DNA of 64,000 nt, taken from Cotesia glomerata (taxonomy: Eukaryota; Arthropoda; Insecta; Hymenoptera; Braconidae). The DNA lies in the NCBI RefSeq assembly GCF_020080835.1, contig NC_058163.1, positions 6,297,318 to 6,361,317 on the forward strand, read 5' to 3'. The notes beneath the pieces were generated by a model. The model was not told where the DNA came from. It searched no databases and saw only the letters and a program-made list of their open reading frames with translations. Shown piece after piece: positions 11,362 to 22,833 of this stretch. Numbering within the stretch: position 1 is the first letter of the stretch; the number at the start of each line of letters is the position of its first letter. Both the position numbers and the translations under genes were made by a program.

Positions 11362-11875
11362 AAATTTGCAATTGGTACTAACTTAAATCTCAAGTTGGCT
11401 GCATTTTTTATAGCAAACTATCCCCTTGAAGCTACATTTTATGTAAAAATAATTGCAGCGCACCCTGGCGGGTGTAGATGCAAGCTGTGAAATTTATTTT
11501 TTTAACTGTAGTTTCCCATCTATTGGAGGATTACCATGCATTCTCGAATTACTTAGTCTGTGGCATGTCACTTTTTACATCGAAAAAAAGTCAGGATCGA
11601 AATTTTTGAGTCTGCTATAGTTTGTGCTGATAAAATTTAATAATTTCAAGTAAATTAATGGTTATAATTGAATATAATTAATTGATATCAGTAAAATAAA
11701 GTATGAATTACTGTTATAATATAAAATTTAGGAACAAGAAGTACCGTCGAATTAAATAAAATTTTGCAACCTTGAAATACCGTTCTGCTTACAGTAAACA
11801 CACTCGGTAGTCTGGCGCTCCGTTTACAACGGATTTGAACGGAACTTGGCGCCAGATTCTACCGAATCTGTGGAT
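11362..11875 (-). repeat. Right inverted-repeat arm
   Basis: Reverse complement of the left arm. It ends in the hairpin-bearing terminus at 11830-11875. Confidence 0.75.
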
Positions 11876-12419
11876 TATTTACCAAGAGTTTACAAGTTTT
11901 AATGTGTTGAGAGTGTAAATAACTTGATATTCAAATTCAAATCTTCATGTATATCATTCCGTGGTATTAAAAAGGTCGATCACACAATATTGATGCATAC
12001 TTATTTTAATTTATTACAATTATGTAGAAAAATTTTCGCTTACTTTACTGTTTTTTTTTTTTTTTTTTTTTTTAATTAATAATTGATGTGTCAAACATCC
12101 AATTTTTATCGAAAAAAACAGTTCAAATTTATATGTATGTTATTTCGTGGTATTAAAAAGATCGATTATACAATATTAAGGGTATTTAATACATAGTTAT
12201 TTTAATCCATTACAATTATGCAGAATATTGTACTCATCGAAAAACACAGTTTCATCAGATTATCATCATAGTAACAAAAATCCGATCAATCGGCAAAAGG
12301 AACCAACTATTATCAAGTCTAAGGAGTTTGTCATAATTTAAGTAAGTAAACTAATTTATAAGTAATGTGCCCGCAGATAATACTTAAGACCTATGGAAAA
12401 TGTCGATAATAATTTTTAT
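11876..12419. other. Intergenic with a duplicated 60-bp block
   Basis: The stretch around 11935-12020 (TTCGT/CGGTATTAAAAAGRTCGAT) is repeated at about 12120-12225, separated by a T-rich run (12050-12073). There is no gene. Confidence 0.4.
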
Positions 12420-12423
12420 TTAA

Positions 12424-12971
12424 GGGGGTCCTCTGGTCTGACTCCCTGATTTTTGAGCATTTTTTTGGGATTTTTTTATAAAGGCTAATGAAGAGATAAA
12501 ACTTCGAACTTTTTACCATTTATTTATACATATTTTAAAAGTATATAGTCTAATTTTTAGCTAAAAACATTCAGTAGAATTAGAGTTATAGTGGTCTGAA
12601 GACACCCGCCTCGGTAAAAATTGACGCTCACTTCCTCCATGATATCAGCTGATTGGCTAATCTGAAACAAAAAAACCCGGTGGGGTCTTATTCTGTATAC
12701 TTAAATACGGGGAGTGATTACGATCAAAAAAAAATTTTGAAAATTTCTATTTTTTTTTTGTATCAAAAAGTTGAAAAAAAAAAAAATGAAATTCGGTCTT
12801 TTTTGTTCTGAAGTCTGTCAAAAATCCAATTTTCAAAATTTTTTTTGATCGTAGTTCATTCCCCGTATTTAAGTATACAGAATAAACCCCCGCCGGATTT
12901 TTTTGTTTCAGTTTAGCCAATCAGCTGATATCATGGAGGAAGTGAGCTCAGAGTGAGACCAGAGGACCCCC
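12424..12971. mobile_element. Kolobok-like MITE flanked by TTAA
   Basis: Ends are GGGGGTCCTCTGGTCT and its complement, immediately flanked by TTAA at 12420-12423 and 12972-12975. TTAA duplication plus G-run ends is characteristic of Kolobok elements (piggyBac also uses TTAA but has different ends). About 130 bp of the interior (12615-12745) is inverted at 12840-12945, giving a strong hairpin. There is no transposase ORF. The ends resemble those of the 48386-49820 element. Confidence 0.7.
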
Positions 12972-12985
12972 TTAAGGACATGTTC

Positions 12986-12988
<3 letters not shown>

Positions 12989-13016
<28 letters not shown>

Positions 13017-13250
13017 CAGAAATATTTATTTTTATCATAACTTTGGCTACTTATTTCAATAGAATTCGTAAAAAACATATTAAATTTGTCTTCTATAAAA
13101 AATGGATGTAACAAAATTCGTCGCACTTGAAGGTAAATAGATTTCAACTTCACTTATGAGACTTGCAATGACTTTAACTAAAACTTTCAATGCTCATTTG
13201 GAATCTGTGCAAATCAAAAAAATTAGGAAAACGGTTGACCCTAAAGGCCT
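12989..13250. repeat. Poly(A) tract and repeat fragments
   Basis: An A-rich run (about 12989-13015) is followed by AT-rich DNA. Bases about 13155-13212 resemble the interior of the Helitron-like copy (20585-20640 and 20755-20780). Bases 13216-13245 match the tail (AAAACGGTTGACCCTAAAGG) of the ~0.8 kb dispersed repeat. These are nested remnants. Confidence 0.5.
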
Positions 13251-13737
13251 TATTAATTGTTATTTTTCTATTAAATAAAAAATTTGTTATTGTTATTTAC
13301 AATTTTTTCGAATGGTCTATTTTGCCCTAAGTCTATAAAATCAGCTGAAAAATATGATTTTTACTTCATTAATCATGATTAGGTTATGAAATTATAAGAT
13401 AACTTCTTTTTTAGAACTTTTTAGTAACTCATTTTGCCTTTGCTTTCAAGCGTAGGGCTAAAAATGCATCAATAACACGAATTTGTGGTGATTAAAAAAA
13501 AAAATTAATCTAACCAAAAAATAAATTTTTGGTCAATTTATGAGGTGGGCCTTCTTGCCCCAGGTGGGCTGTCTTGCCCCACCCTCCCCTATACGTACGT
13601 TTAATCCATCGCTATTTAATCTCGTGTGACATAATTCTTGTGTCTTTAAATAAAATAAACAGTAATTGAAAATTTTTGACTGTTCTCTCAAATCCAACTC
13701 CCGCAATTGATATGACAAAAAATTATGTTCGATACTT

Positions 13738-13939
13738 TATGCTCAAAGGTAGGGACCCTGACAAACTTTAAGTGAAAGCACACGTTTGAGGCTATGGATA
13801 CATTCTCATCAAGACCTCGTACTATATCCGGAGTCGCTACGCTCGTCCGGATAAATAACTCGGTCTTGATAAGAATGCGCTCATAGCCTCAAATTTGTGA
13901 CGTCACTTCAAGCCGTCAAAATCCCTACCTTTGCGCATA
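13738..13939. mobile_element. Palindromic TIR element (GGTAGGGA ends)
   Basis: The left end TATGCTCAAAGGTAGGGA pairs with the right end TCCCTACCTTTGCGCATA. Inside, GAGGCTATGGATACATTCTC pairs with GAATGCGCTCATAGCCTC around a GC-rich centre near 13825-13850. A related larger element lies at about 44945-46213. Confidence 0.65.
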
Positions 13940-14397
13940 CACTGATAGAAAATTTATGTTGACTCAAGAGATGTTTTCTGGACCTAAGAATTTATTTTGG
14001 AAGACAAATGATTATTTTTATTTAAGAATTTCTTGTCTTGATTTAGATTTTCTTGGCTTAAGAGCTATATTATCTTCAATCGATACATTTAAGTTTTTCA
14101 ATCAAAATAACATTATCGTTCAAAAAACTTAAAATAATTCATCAAAGTATATTTCAAAAACTAAATAGTCTTTAATTGTTATACCAAAAAAAAAAATTAT
14201 TCCTTGAAATAAGTAAATTAATGACTCAAAAAAAAGCCATTCTTAACACGAGTCGGTAACATCTTGAATCAATGTTATCGCCTATCTTGAACCAAGAGAC
14301 AAAAATTCTTGAAATAAATATATCTATATCTAGTTTCAAGAGTTCAAGTTTTGAAAAAAAAAAAGTTTCTTGAATTAAGATTGTTTTTCTATCAGTG
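13940..14397. mobile_element. CACTGATAG MITE with TA duplication
   Basis: The ends CACTGATAGAAAA and TTTTTCTATCAGTG are flanked by TA on both sides. The interior holds repeated CTTGAnnCAAGAAA-type words. The matching empty site is at 46208-46225, where GCATAC runs directly into GTATCGAAAATAA. The TA target points to the Tc1/mariner group. The ORF seen on the minus strand is low-complexity and not a gene. Confidence 0.7.
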
Positions 14398-14399
14398 TA

Positions 14400-16267
14400 T
14401 GTATCGAAAATAATTATTGTTTTCCTTAAAATTTTCTTAGTGCAAGAAGTTTGTTTTTTCTGTGTAGGGTTTAATTCATCGTAAGAAAAATTTTCCAATT
14501 TTCTCTATTTTCTATACCCCGACGAAAATTTAAATTTTCCTTGAAACAAGCATTAAAATCGACTTTTCTCCAACAATAAATTTCCAAATATTGTCAAAAA
14601 AATATTAAGGTCAACCGAATTTTGATGTCACAACTAACCTTCAGTTTCTAAAAAATGTGGTGCGTGCCACAAAAGTGTGTATTGAAAAATAATATTGAAT
14701 CCATAAAGGAGAATGATAATCGATAAATTCTATTGGTAAGCCGTGAAAAAAGATAAAAAAGTATATAAATGAGTTTGGTAGCGTATTTCTAGGAAACTAG
14801 CTTATAAATGAACCCCCAGCTTACTTGTACCTCTAGAAGCAGGCATCATACACAGAGGCAGATGCAAAATCGTAAAAGAAATCAATGCTACCAGGTCCAC
14901 CTGTCTACACACACCTCTTGCGTGTTTGATCATGAAAAGACTCCATCCTCTCTGCTTTTTTTATTAGTTTTTTCAGGTACTGATTCATTTGTACACATAT
15001 CGATCGAAAGGTGGATGGATGGTGCCTGCCGTCATCGAACCGACTGAATCTTAAGACTTAAATCATACATTCGTTGGTTCAGGTTTTGGATCCAACGATT
15101 CTTCATATTCACTAGTCCATAGTGTCTACTTTTGTGTCACCTTCTATGTCTACTAGTCTACCGAGTAGTGAACTAAACTCACTGGATGCTGGATGCTGGA
15201 TGTATAACAGTCATATTCCGGGTGACAAAAGGAACTCTAAGTTCTTTGTCGGTTTTTCTTAAACTGGTCTCTTTGTCATCGGCAGCCTGCCCTGCTCCAT
15301 CCAGGACGCAGGTCGTGCGTCTGGTTAGTCTTTATATCAGGTCTAGTCTCGACTAGTTTAGTCGGCTCGGATATTCCATTCTGTTTTTTTTTTATTCTAT
15401 TCATCCCACGCCATTCAGAAAATCAAGCCAAGCTGCTTTGGGTTTTTGATGCAGCAAGTGCCTTACGTAAACCGCCGGGTGTACAAGTGTATATAAAAAT
15501 TTTTAAAGGAATTTATTATTGTTATTATTATTTAAATTTCAAATATTTCTACCGCGTATCGTTTATTTATCATAAAATTGTATTGTTGATAATTATTAGA
15601 TTCGACCTTGTCCTTGTTTTTGACCTGAGTTTCGATTTCTAATGTGATTAGGTAACCTTTTTCAATAAACGAGAATTTTATTGAAATTTATAATGGCTAA
15701 AAGAAGTTCTTTGTGAGTTATCGAGTCTTTTATTATTCTACTATTGAATTATAGAATCCGAAATTGTAGTAGTACTTTATTATATAATTTTGTTTATCGT
15801 AATAAAATTAACATATTTTACGATTCAGATTTAAAGGGAACTTTTTTTTAGTTTTCAAGAAGAACTTTAAATAGTTCAATATTATATACAAATAACACGA
15901 TTTTATGCATAAAAAAAATTATTTTTTCTTTTACACTGTAAAAAATTTGTAGAGCTGAATCAAAGGTGATTTTTTATCTATATTTTTAATAAAAATTTTT
16001 ACGAAGTGAACTTTTTTTTTCGAAATAAAAATAGAATTGTTAGCCTAAAAATTACAAAATACGTATTTAGAGACTTGAAAATTAATCAATTTTTGTTAGT
16101 TTGATATAACACATATTTTTCAATATCTTAAATAAAAATCGTCATTATTTTTTTAACTTTTACAATTAGTATTTTTTGATAAAAATTCTCTTTATAATAA
16201 TTTATTAGTTTATTTATTTTTCACTTGTTACTTTAGAACATATATCAAAAAGACTTACAAATAATCT
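14400..16267. other. Intergenic, partly GC-richer; no gene assigned
   Basis: 14780-15480 is GC-richer, with no visible repeats and only short ORFs (for example 14808-15047, 79 codons, no recognisable domain). It may be single-copy regulatory, intronic or UTR sequence of a gene outside the window. 15480-16267 is AT-rich without a coding signal. Confidence 0.35.
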
Positions 16268-17060
16268 TCATGAAAATATGGCTCAACATTTCAAAAAGGT
16301 CAAATTATCAGAGGAAAACATAATTAATATTTACAATCACAGAGAAAAAAAAGTTCACTTGAGCCAAGAAACTATTTTTCTTCTTAATTATTTTCTTGAG
16401 CGAAAAAAAATTTTTCTCTTGACACAAGAAATTTCACTTATTCCAACAAAATTAATTCTCTTGCTTTAAGAAATACGTATCTTGATCCAAGAAAATTTAT
16501 TTAAGTCAAGAAAATCTTGTTGTTTTGAGAAAATTCAGCCTCTTGCTCCGAAAAATTTAGTTCTTGATAGAAGTAAATTTTCGTGTCTTGAGAAAATTTC
16601 TTTCTTGCTCCAAATAATTAAATATCTCGATAGAAGTAAATTTTCATTAATATTTTTATTGATTAACATGTTAAATGGGAAGATCAAATAATATTGAATC
16701 ATATTTTTTCATTCAATATGTATAATTGCACGCTAAAATAATATAAAATGAGTATCAAATATTCACGAGAAAAATTTTCTCAAGGTGAAAAAATTTTTTT
16801 CTTAGCTGAAGTAGGTAGCGCTGCTTCCCTAAAGTATCTGAAAATCTTGATCAAATATAAAAATTTATTGCATCAAGTATTTATGATAATTTTAATTAAG
16901 AAAAAAATACTTTCACCAAGAATAGAATTTCAAGAAAATTTTTACTTCGGCCAACACAACTTCGATCTTCCTTCAGGCACCCGAAAATTTTCCTGAGCCA
17001 AGAATTTTGTTCTCCAGTCAAGAAATTTTTCTTTTTGTGAACACTTTATACAAAAAATGT
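16268..17060. repeat. Array of CTTGAnnnAAGAAA words
   Basis: Dozens of short inverted words such as CTTGAGCCAAGAAA, CTTGACACAAGAAA and CTTGATCCAAGAAA occur here. The same words occur inside the 13940-14397 MITE and at 50705-50815. Small ORFs across this stretch simply translate the repeats. Confidence 0.5.
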
Positions 17061-17367
17061 AGAACACGAATTTCCCAAATGAAATTTTTATAAACTTGCA
17101 ATGTAAATCTTTATAAAACTGAAATTTTGATAAAAATTTGGTTAAGGTAACACAAAAAATTCTACAATATCACCGTAAAATTTTTATATTATTACTTGCA
17201 AATATTTTGGCTTTCTTTTATTTTCAAAATTTTACACACAGAAAGAAAACTTTCTTGACTCTAAAATAGATTTATCTGACCCAAAAAATTATTTACAAAA
17301 AAATTTTTTTCTTGCTTCAAAATAATTTCACTTTTTCTTACCATTTTCTTGGTTAAATTTAATTTTT

Positions 17368-17531
17368 AACTTCCCGCTAAGAAAATTTAAAATTTAAAAA
17401 AATCGGGAAGTTATTGGTTTCACCCCGTTTTTTGAAAATCGAGTTTTCAACGGATGTTGACGTTTTGAGGTCCTAGGAAGCCTCCCCGAATGTTTCCGCG
17501 ATGATGTCCGTACGTCTGTATGTGTGTGTGT

Positions 17532-17598
<67 letters not shown>

Positions 17599-18188
17599 GC
17601 CGTATGTAAACCTCTCATAACTTTTGAACGGCTTGACCGATTTTATCGCGGTTGGCACCATTCGAAAGGACTTGACTAAACTTAGATTTTGACCATAATT
17701 TGGATCGATTCGAACCAGTAGATTTTGAGAAATCTGAAAAAAACTTCAAAAAAAAATTTTTTTAAATGTGGTTTTTTTGGAATCACTTTTAAACGGCTTG
17801 ACCGATCAATTCCAAAAACTAATCAGCTCTTCGTTGGTGAGTTATCGTTAACGAAAAAAATCGTTTTTTGGGAATTACTTTTAAATTCCTTGTTCGATCA
17901 ATTTAAACTTAAAAGTTCTTTATAAGGCTTCAAAAACTGCGTTAAATGCCACCAACCACGTAAAAATCGGTTCATTCATTCAAAAGTTATTGCGGTTTAA
18001 AAATTCGAAAAACAATGTTTTATTCAACTTCTAGCAGATTTTTGAGCCCGGAGAGCTCAAAATGATACGAAAATTATATTTTTGAGCTCGAAGAGCTCAA
18101 AAACGTAATAAATGTAGGTTTGTGCGCTTAAGTATGAAATGAGCGGGAAGTTGCAGGGATGGCCTTTAGGGTCAACCGTTTTCCTAAT
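17368..18188 (+). repeat. ~0.8 kb dispersed repeat, copy 1 (+)
   Basis: Starts AACTTCCCGCTAAGAAAAT and ends near GGGTCAACCGTTTTCCTAAT. Landmarks in order are CGGGAAGTTATTGGTTTCAC, a GT microsatellite (17519-17595), AACCTCTCATAACTTTTGA, and several GAGCTC hairpins. The GCGGGAAGTT near the end is inverted relative to the start. Other copies are at 19656-20452, 24312-25130, 34348-35294, 43425-43830 (partial) and 56210-57040. There is no convincing ORF. The superfamily is unknown. Confidence 0.75.
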
Positions 18189-18189
18189 T

Positions 18190-19499
18190 TTTTTGTGTGC
18201 ATTTATCAAAACATTTAAATTGATCAACCTGCAATTCATCAATGAACAATAAATCTTATAAAGTAGTGATGTCACTCATTTTTTTATAAGCTATCTTCTT
18301 CGAAGGCTTATGAAGTACTTAGTTACTGCTGATAACAAAAGTGGTTCTTCTGAACCTCTTTAATTTTTTTTAGGTACTCTACTTAAGTTATAAAAAAATC
18401 CACTTATCCCGACCACACAGCAAAAATAGTAGAATTAACCTAATTAATTTTATTGTAGCAATTAGTCGTCAATCTGTAAATAAAACATTAAATACATATT
18501 TACATTAAATACTGAAAAAAAATGAGGATCAAATTACTATCCATCGAACAACAAATAAAATCTATAATTTCACGAGTATTTCTATCTAAAATGCTTTTTC
18601 CATACGCTCTGAATAAAAGCTCAAACACATGCTCATTGAAACATCCGTTATAATTATCAAAACGTGCGCGATGGACATTTCCTACTTGACAAAAAAACTT
18701 CGGAAGCTAAGTTTGAGAACTGGACCCTCACATTTACAATGTACATACTTGATATATATGTATATATAAATAATTTGAGACCCTCCGTAAGAAAATATAG
18801 TTGACGGGGGGTGGAGTTTGTTCCTCAAGTACCCGTACACACACCCGTCTACTCATATTAGAAGGGGATTCTGCCACGCTTATAGCCACGTGTCTTAACG
18901 CGTGCCGGAAGTGACCAACCGGATACAGACATCCGAGACGCTCTTTCGTTGGCTCCCTAGCCAATCCCGAATCGAGAAACGATCTCTATACCTCTTTGGT
19001 TCTTTATCTCTTTTTCAACCCTCCGTTTTTCATTCTTTTATTCACTTTTTAATTTTTTTCCTTACAATTTATATGGTCAACCGAATGTGATAGAGTTTGT
19101 AAAAAATGATTGTTAGTTTAGTGATAAAATGATAAGTTCAAAAATTTTAATCTGCTTCATTAAAGAATTTTCAAAATACGCAAAGAAAGTGAAAAAAGTT
19201 TCTACAAATGCAATTAAGATAAACGAGCAATTTACAGTCACTATTTTACTATCAAGAATTACAAATTATGAATTGGCTTAATGATTTTTGATTTATCAAA
19301 ATATATATGTCTTAAATCGTTAAACTTTTCAAAATTTCTCTAAAAACATCATAAAAAATTGATTAGTCTTAAAAAAATTACCAAAAAATAGATAAAATCG
19401 TGATAAAGCACAAATTATGGTTATGACCTTTTGAATGGTGCAAAATTTTATTATAGCAACTTTTATCACAATAAAGATTCTTTTAATTTTATGAATTAA
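18190..19499. other. Intergenic; no gene assigned
   Basis: AT-rich apart from 18690-19010, which is GC-richer and free of visible repeats. ORFs of 62-76 codons there have no recognisable domain. Confidence 0.35.
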
Positions 19500-19800
19500 T
19501 CTATACTAATAAATGGAGAGCCGGTTTTTTTGTTCGGTTATACTGCAAAAACTACTGAACCGATCGGAATAATACTTATACCATAAGATGCAGCGTGTTT
19601 CGGAGAAGGTTTTAGTATATGATATGGCGGTGATTACTTATCCGGAACCTATATTTTTAACTTCCTGCTAAGAAAATCTCAGATTTTCAAAAATCGGGAA
19701 GTTATTGGTTTTACCCCGTTTTACAAAAATCGAGTTTTCATCAGATCTCGACGTTCAAGGATTACAGGAAGCTTCCCTGACTATCCCCGCGAGGGTGTCA

Positions 19801-19844
<44 letters not shown>

Positions 19845-20856
19845 AAGTATGTAAACCTCTCATAGCTTTTAAATGGCTCGACCGATTCGATCGCGGTTGG
19901 CACCATTCGAAAGGGCTTGTCCAAACTTGGATTTTAAATACAATTTGGATCGATTCGAACCGATAGATTTCAAAAAATCTAAAAAAAACTGTAAAAAAAA
20001 ATTTTTTTAAAAGTGGTTTTTTTGGAATAACTTTCGAACGGCTTTATCGATCAACTCCAAAAACTAATCAGCTTTTAACCTTTAAAAACCACGTCGATCG
20101 CCGCTAATCCGGTCAAAACCGGTTGATTTGTTCGACAGATATCATGCAGGAAAGAAAACCGAAAAAAGTGTTTTTTCGGAATTACTTCGAAATTTCTAGT
20201 TTGATCAATTCAAACTTAAAGATTTTTCATAAGGCTTTAAAAACTGCGTCGAATGCCGCCAACCGCGTGAAAATCGGTTCATTCATTCAAAAGTTATTGC
20301 GGTTTGAAAACTCAAAAAATAGTGTTTTATCAACCTTCTATCAAACTTTTGAGCTTGAAGAGCTCAAAAGCATATAAAAGTTATCTTTTTGAGCTCGGAG
20401 AGCTCAAAACGTCGTAAATGCAATTTTAAGCGCCCAGGTATGGAATTAGCTCGAAGTTCTAATTTTTTTGACTTAGAAATAGTGAATTTTTATTGTAACT
20501 AAATTTATTCTATTCGATTGTCATTTGTTTAAAATAAATTTTTTAATTCTATTGGTCACGTTTATATTCTAGGCAGATTTCTTTACTTATGAGACCTGTA
20601 ATTTCTTTAACTGAAACTTTCAATGCTCATTACAAACTTTTTTTTTCATATCAATTATTATTTATTTTTGAAAGAAACACACGGGGATGTTGTAATGATT
20701 GCACATTGAAAGTTACAATCAATATTATTGGTGCATGCCAATTCGATAGCATTGGGAATCTGTGCAAGTCAAAACAATACTCTAATTGAATTTCAAGTCT
20801 AAATCTAAAAATCCAATTCTATAAAACGCCCAGCGGAGCGGGCAAGTAATAGCTAG
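19500..20856 (+). mobile_element. Helitron-like non-autonomous element, copy 1
   Basis: Begins TCTATACTAATAAATGGAGA and ends with a GC hairpin (GCCCAGCGGAGCGGGC) a few bases before CTAG at 20853-20856. This fits Helitron ends (5' TC, 3' hairpin then CTRR, no inverted termini). Copy 2 at 28887-29345 shares both ends and interior blocks. The ~0.8 kb dispersed repeat is nested inside at 19656-20452. There is no Rep/helicase. Confidence 0.6.
19656..20452 (+). repeat. ~0.8 kb dispersed repeat, copy 2 (+), nested
   Basis: Starts AACTTCCTGCTAAGAAAATC and has a GT tract at 19803-19840 and GAGCTC hairpins near 20350-20410. It lacks the CAACCGTTTTCCTA tail seen in copy 1. It interrupts the Helitron-like copy 1, so it inserted later. 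Confidence 0.75.
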
Positions 20857-21463
20857 TATTTGTTATATAACGATAATGACATTACACAAAAAAATAAACC
20901 AATAAATGTTGACATTCTCATCTATTTAGAACTACTCTAAAAATTAATAATAATAAATTAACTGTCTTAAAAAAGTATATAGCAACCGGAAAAAGCAAAA
21001 ATTTCTTCATTTTCTATAATTAACAGTAATCATGGTCAAAATGACAATGATAACCATAATCATCATTTTCATTTTAATGATTATATATTTATTTAGTCTA
21101 CATTTTTTAACTTAGAGTCTAACATGACTTAAAGTACTACTTTGAACCCAATAAATTATTTTCGATTAAGAGCTGTAGTTGACATTAATTTGACTATATT
21201 GAAAGCTGTTGAAATAATAGCATTTAATCATTCTTTATGAAAGCGATACTAAAATTAAAAAAAAATAATAAACCTAATGGAAATTGGCAAGTATTCAATT
21301 GATTGTGTTTCTGAATGTCCAACTTGATTGATTTCTAATTAATACTATTTAACAATCAATGTCGTGGTCATTAGAGGTTTGTATAAAAATAAATCAAAAA
21401 ATCCAAAATCCGTTGAAAACACTCAAAAATCTTGCACCAGAAATGAATCCTACTTTGATTAAA

Positions 21464-22833
21464 CTAAGGTAAAGTACCCAGTAATTGAACAGGTTTTAAA
21501 GTAAAATTTATTTGACCCTACTTTTAATGTATAAAGATGTAATTATTAGTTCAAATTAGTGATTTTCATGAAAGTATAAACAATTTTGAATTGATTAAAG
21601 CGCGAACAAGGATAATTAATTATGAACTAATAAAATATATGGCAATTAGGCACACCAAAAATTTCCAACGTTTTATTGAAATATCAAAAGAAATATAACA
21701 TATTATTGAATAATATTAAAAATAATACTGTGAATATTTAATATAACTAAACAAATGCTCAGGTTATTTAAGATCTTCAATTTATTTGATGTCTAAAATA
21801 TATCAAATTCCGCAACGTTTCGTTGACAATCTCAACTTCATCAGGCGTCTTTGAAAAAATTTTTACATAGACATCAAAGTCCAAATAAATATGCGCTGTA
21901 TTACAGTCGCATGGAAAATTATACTCCGTAAATCAATTATTCTTCCGACGTCCATGTAACTAAGGAATATCGAGACAATAATTGTCATTTGGATATATGG
22001 CAATTATTATTCACAATAAAATTTTTTATATATGTAATATTCGCAACCGCGTGTCTAACCTTAGCTACTTCCAAAACCTACTTTTTGTAGTTGGGATTGT
22101 CAACGAAACGTTGCGGAATTTGATATATTTTAGACATCAAATAAATTGAAGATCTTAAATAACCTGAGCATTTGTTTAGTTATTTATTGGCTGAGATCTG
22201 AATATTGCCTTCAATATTTAATATGTTCATTTAAAAATGAGAAATATTTGTATTTAATTTTTTAATTACATCTTTTATGAATGACAAAGCAAATTTTCAA
22301 TTATAAATCAAAAAAACTCAATTTAAAACGTTCAATAATTTTTAACAACACTTATTTTTAGTCATAAAACGTATTTAATTTGCAGTAATTAATACGAATC
22401 ACAATGCTGATCACTAGTCTATAAACTTATTAGAGGTTATAGTGCTGTTAAAATTATACGGCCCCAGCTTGTTCAAGTTCTGGGTACCGCTTTGAAAATT
22501 TGGAGGTATAGTTGAACGCTAAAATTTAATATAAAAATGATATACCGTTTTTTTTACTGATTGTTCGGTTTACGGTTTAGTACCTTTTTCATAACAAAAA
22601 TGGTATCTATCAGCTATTCTCGACATGTCAACTCTTAAGTTAATAAAAATATAATTGTTTTGATTTATAATTGAAAAAACTTACAGAAATCAATTACTGT
22701 ATCATTGAATAATTAAAACGTGTGCATATCACTCATAATAAACATACGGATTTTGTATTATAACATTTCAAAAAGTCTGTCAAGTACTGGTCCCATTTTT
22801 ATAAGTATTCAAATGCTGGGTACTTTACCTTAG
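21464..22833. mobile_element. TIR element with CTAAGGTAAAGTACCCAG ends
   Basis: CTAAGGTAAAGTACCCAG at the left is exactly complementary to CTGGGTACTTTACCTTAG at the right. The interior is AT-rich with no long ORF and contains a nested foldback element at 21745-22182. The superfamily is not recognised. Confidence 0.6.
21745..22182. mobile_element. Foldback element nested in the 21464-22833 element
   Basis: Arms of about 95 bp (from AACTAAACAAATGCTCAGG to AACGTTTCGTTGACAATC) are nearly perfectly inverted at 22090-22182. They flank a loop of about 250 bp with no ORF. Confidence 0.75.

Larger units (their letters stand above)
6988..11875. mobile_element. Long foldback/TIR element enclosing an IR-like gene
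   Basis: The ends are inverted copies of each other. The left starts ATCCACAGATTCGGTAGAAT and the right ends with its complement. Similarity continues inward for about 510 bp on each side (6988-7500 against 11362-11875), including matching tracts around the CGCCAGGGTGCGC motif (7393-7408 and 11460-11473). Between the arms lie a foldback insertion (7786-8390), the receptor-like gene (8514-10505) and a 530-bp palindrome (10808-11338). A third copy of one arm joined to half of that palindrome lies at 26055-26865, which shows the arm is a dispersed repeat. No transposase was found. Whether the gene is true cargo or was bracketed by two separate insertions is not settled. Confidence 0.6.

Noticed and set aside
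12989..13015. Poly(A) as a retrocopy tail
   Set aside because: No coding sequence or target duplication next to it. A-rich runs are common throughout this AT-rich window.
16278..16996. Series of short ORFs (63-82 codons)
   Set aside because: They translate the CTTGAnnnAAGAAA repeat words.
17394..17661. Two minus-strand ORFs across the GT tract
   Set aside because: Low-complexity HT repeats inside the dispersed repeat; not genes.
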